Source: Bacteroidales bacterium
GTDB taxonomy: Bacteria; Bacteroidota; Bacteroidia; Bacteroidales; UBA7960
DNA length: 5,304 nucleotides
Direction of reading: 5' to 3'
Assembly (NCBI GenBank): GCA_007130545.1
Contig: SLSG01000260.1
Location: 1-5,304 of the forward strand
Position 1 is the stretch's first letter; each line of letters starts with the position of its first letter. The notes below the pieces were generated by a model. That model saw only the letters and a program-made list of their open reading frames with translations, was not told the origin of the DNA and made no database searches. Positions 5,261-5,304 of this stretch are shown here, piece by piece. The position numbers were made by a program, and so were the translations under genes.

Positions 5261-5304
5261 TGTTTTTTGCCGATCTGTGCCATCAGTTCCGCTTCCATGA
5301 CCAG
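5257..5304 (-). CDS. fabZ: C-terminal end of FabZ, probably of an LpxC-FabZ fusion (5' part outside window)
   Basis: Only the last 15 codons and the TGA are present: LVMEAELMAQIGKKQ. The 'EAELMAQI' ending matches the C-terminus of FabZ, the 3-hydroxyacyl-ACP dehydratase of fatty acid synthesis. Placement directly before lpxA with a 4-bp ATGA overlap supports this. In Bacteroidota FabZ is often fused behind LpxC, the lipid A deacetylase, as one protein; whether that holds here cannot be seen. The fragment is short, so identity rests on the motif plus the neighbour. Confidence 0.72.
   Translation of the reverse strand: MVMEAELMAQIGKKQ

Overview
The window looks like ordinary chromosome of a member of the Bacteroidota. 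Four things point there: Bacteroidota-style short Ccm proteins (a CcmC with an 'NDPK' version of the heme motif and a CcmE with CxxxY instead of HxxxY), a FabZ tail running by a 4-bp overlap into lpxA as in LpxC-FabZ/LpxA operons, an EF-P gene near lpxA, and two copies of the 8-mer TATTTTTG, which fits the TAnnTTTG -7 promoter element of this phylum. The finer taxon cannot be judged. Nearly every base is assigned to a gene.

Layout. (1) 1-1071, minus strand: the N-terminal 357 codons of a signalling protein that runs off the left edge. It has a degenerate receiver domain, a coiled-coil linker, a PAS domain and the beginning of a second PAS domain. (2) 1072-1174: an AT-rich divergent intergenic region that should hold promoters for both sides. 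(3) 1175-3183, plus strand: a tight ccmB-ccmC-ccmD-ccmE cluster for moving heme to the outer face of the membrane and handing it to apocytochromes c. (4) 3162-5304, minus strand: an operon-like run in the order fabZ tail, lpxA, ABC ATPase, efp. The ccmE and efp genes converge and overlap by 22 bp.

How they fit. CcmB, CcmC, CcmD and CcmE form the membrane and heme-chaperone part of a System I-type cytochrome c maturation pathway. Its expected ATPase (CcmA) is absent from the plus-strand cluster, but the ABC ATPase encoded between lpxA and efp on the other strand is a good candidate for it. LpxA and FabZ serve lipid A and fatty acid synthesis, and EF-P relieves ribosome stalling at polyproline. 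No CcmF, CcmG or CcmH gene is visible here.

I found no convincing new multi-gene system. The most useful second looks are the receiver domain that lacks its Mg2+ and Lys positions but keeps the Asp, a 20-bp tandem duplication that rewrites the C-terminus of CcmD, the Cys-type CcmE, and the CcmA candidate placed in the lipid A operon.
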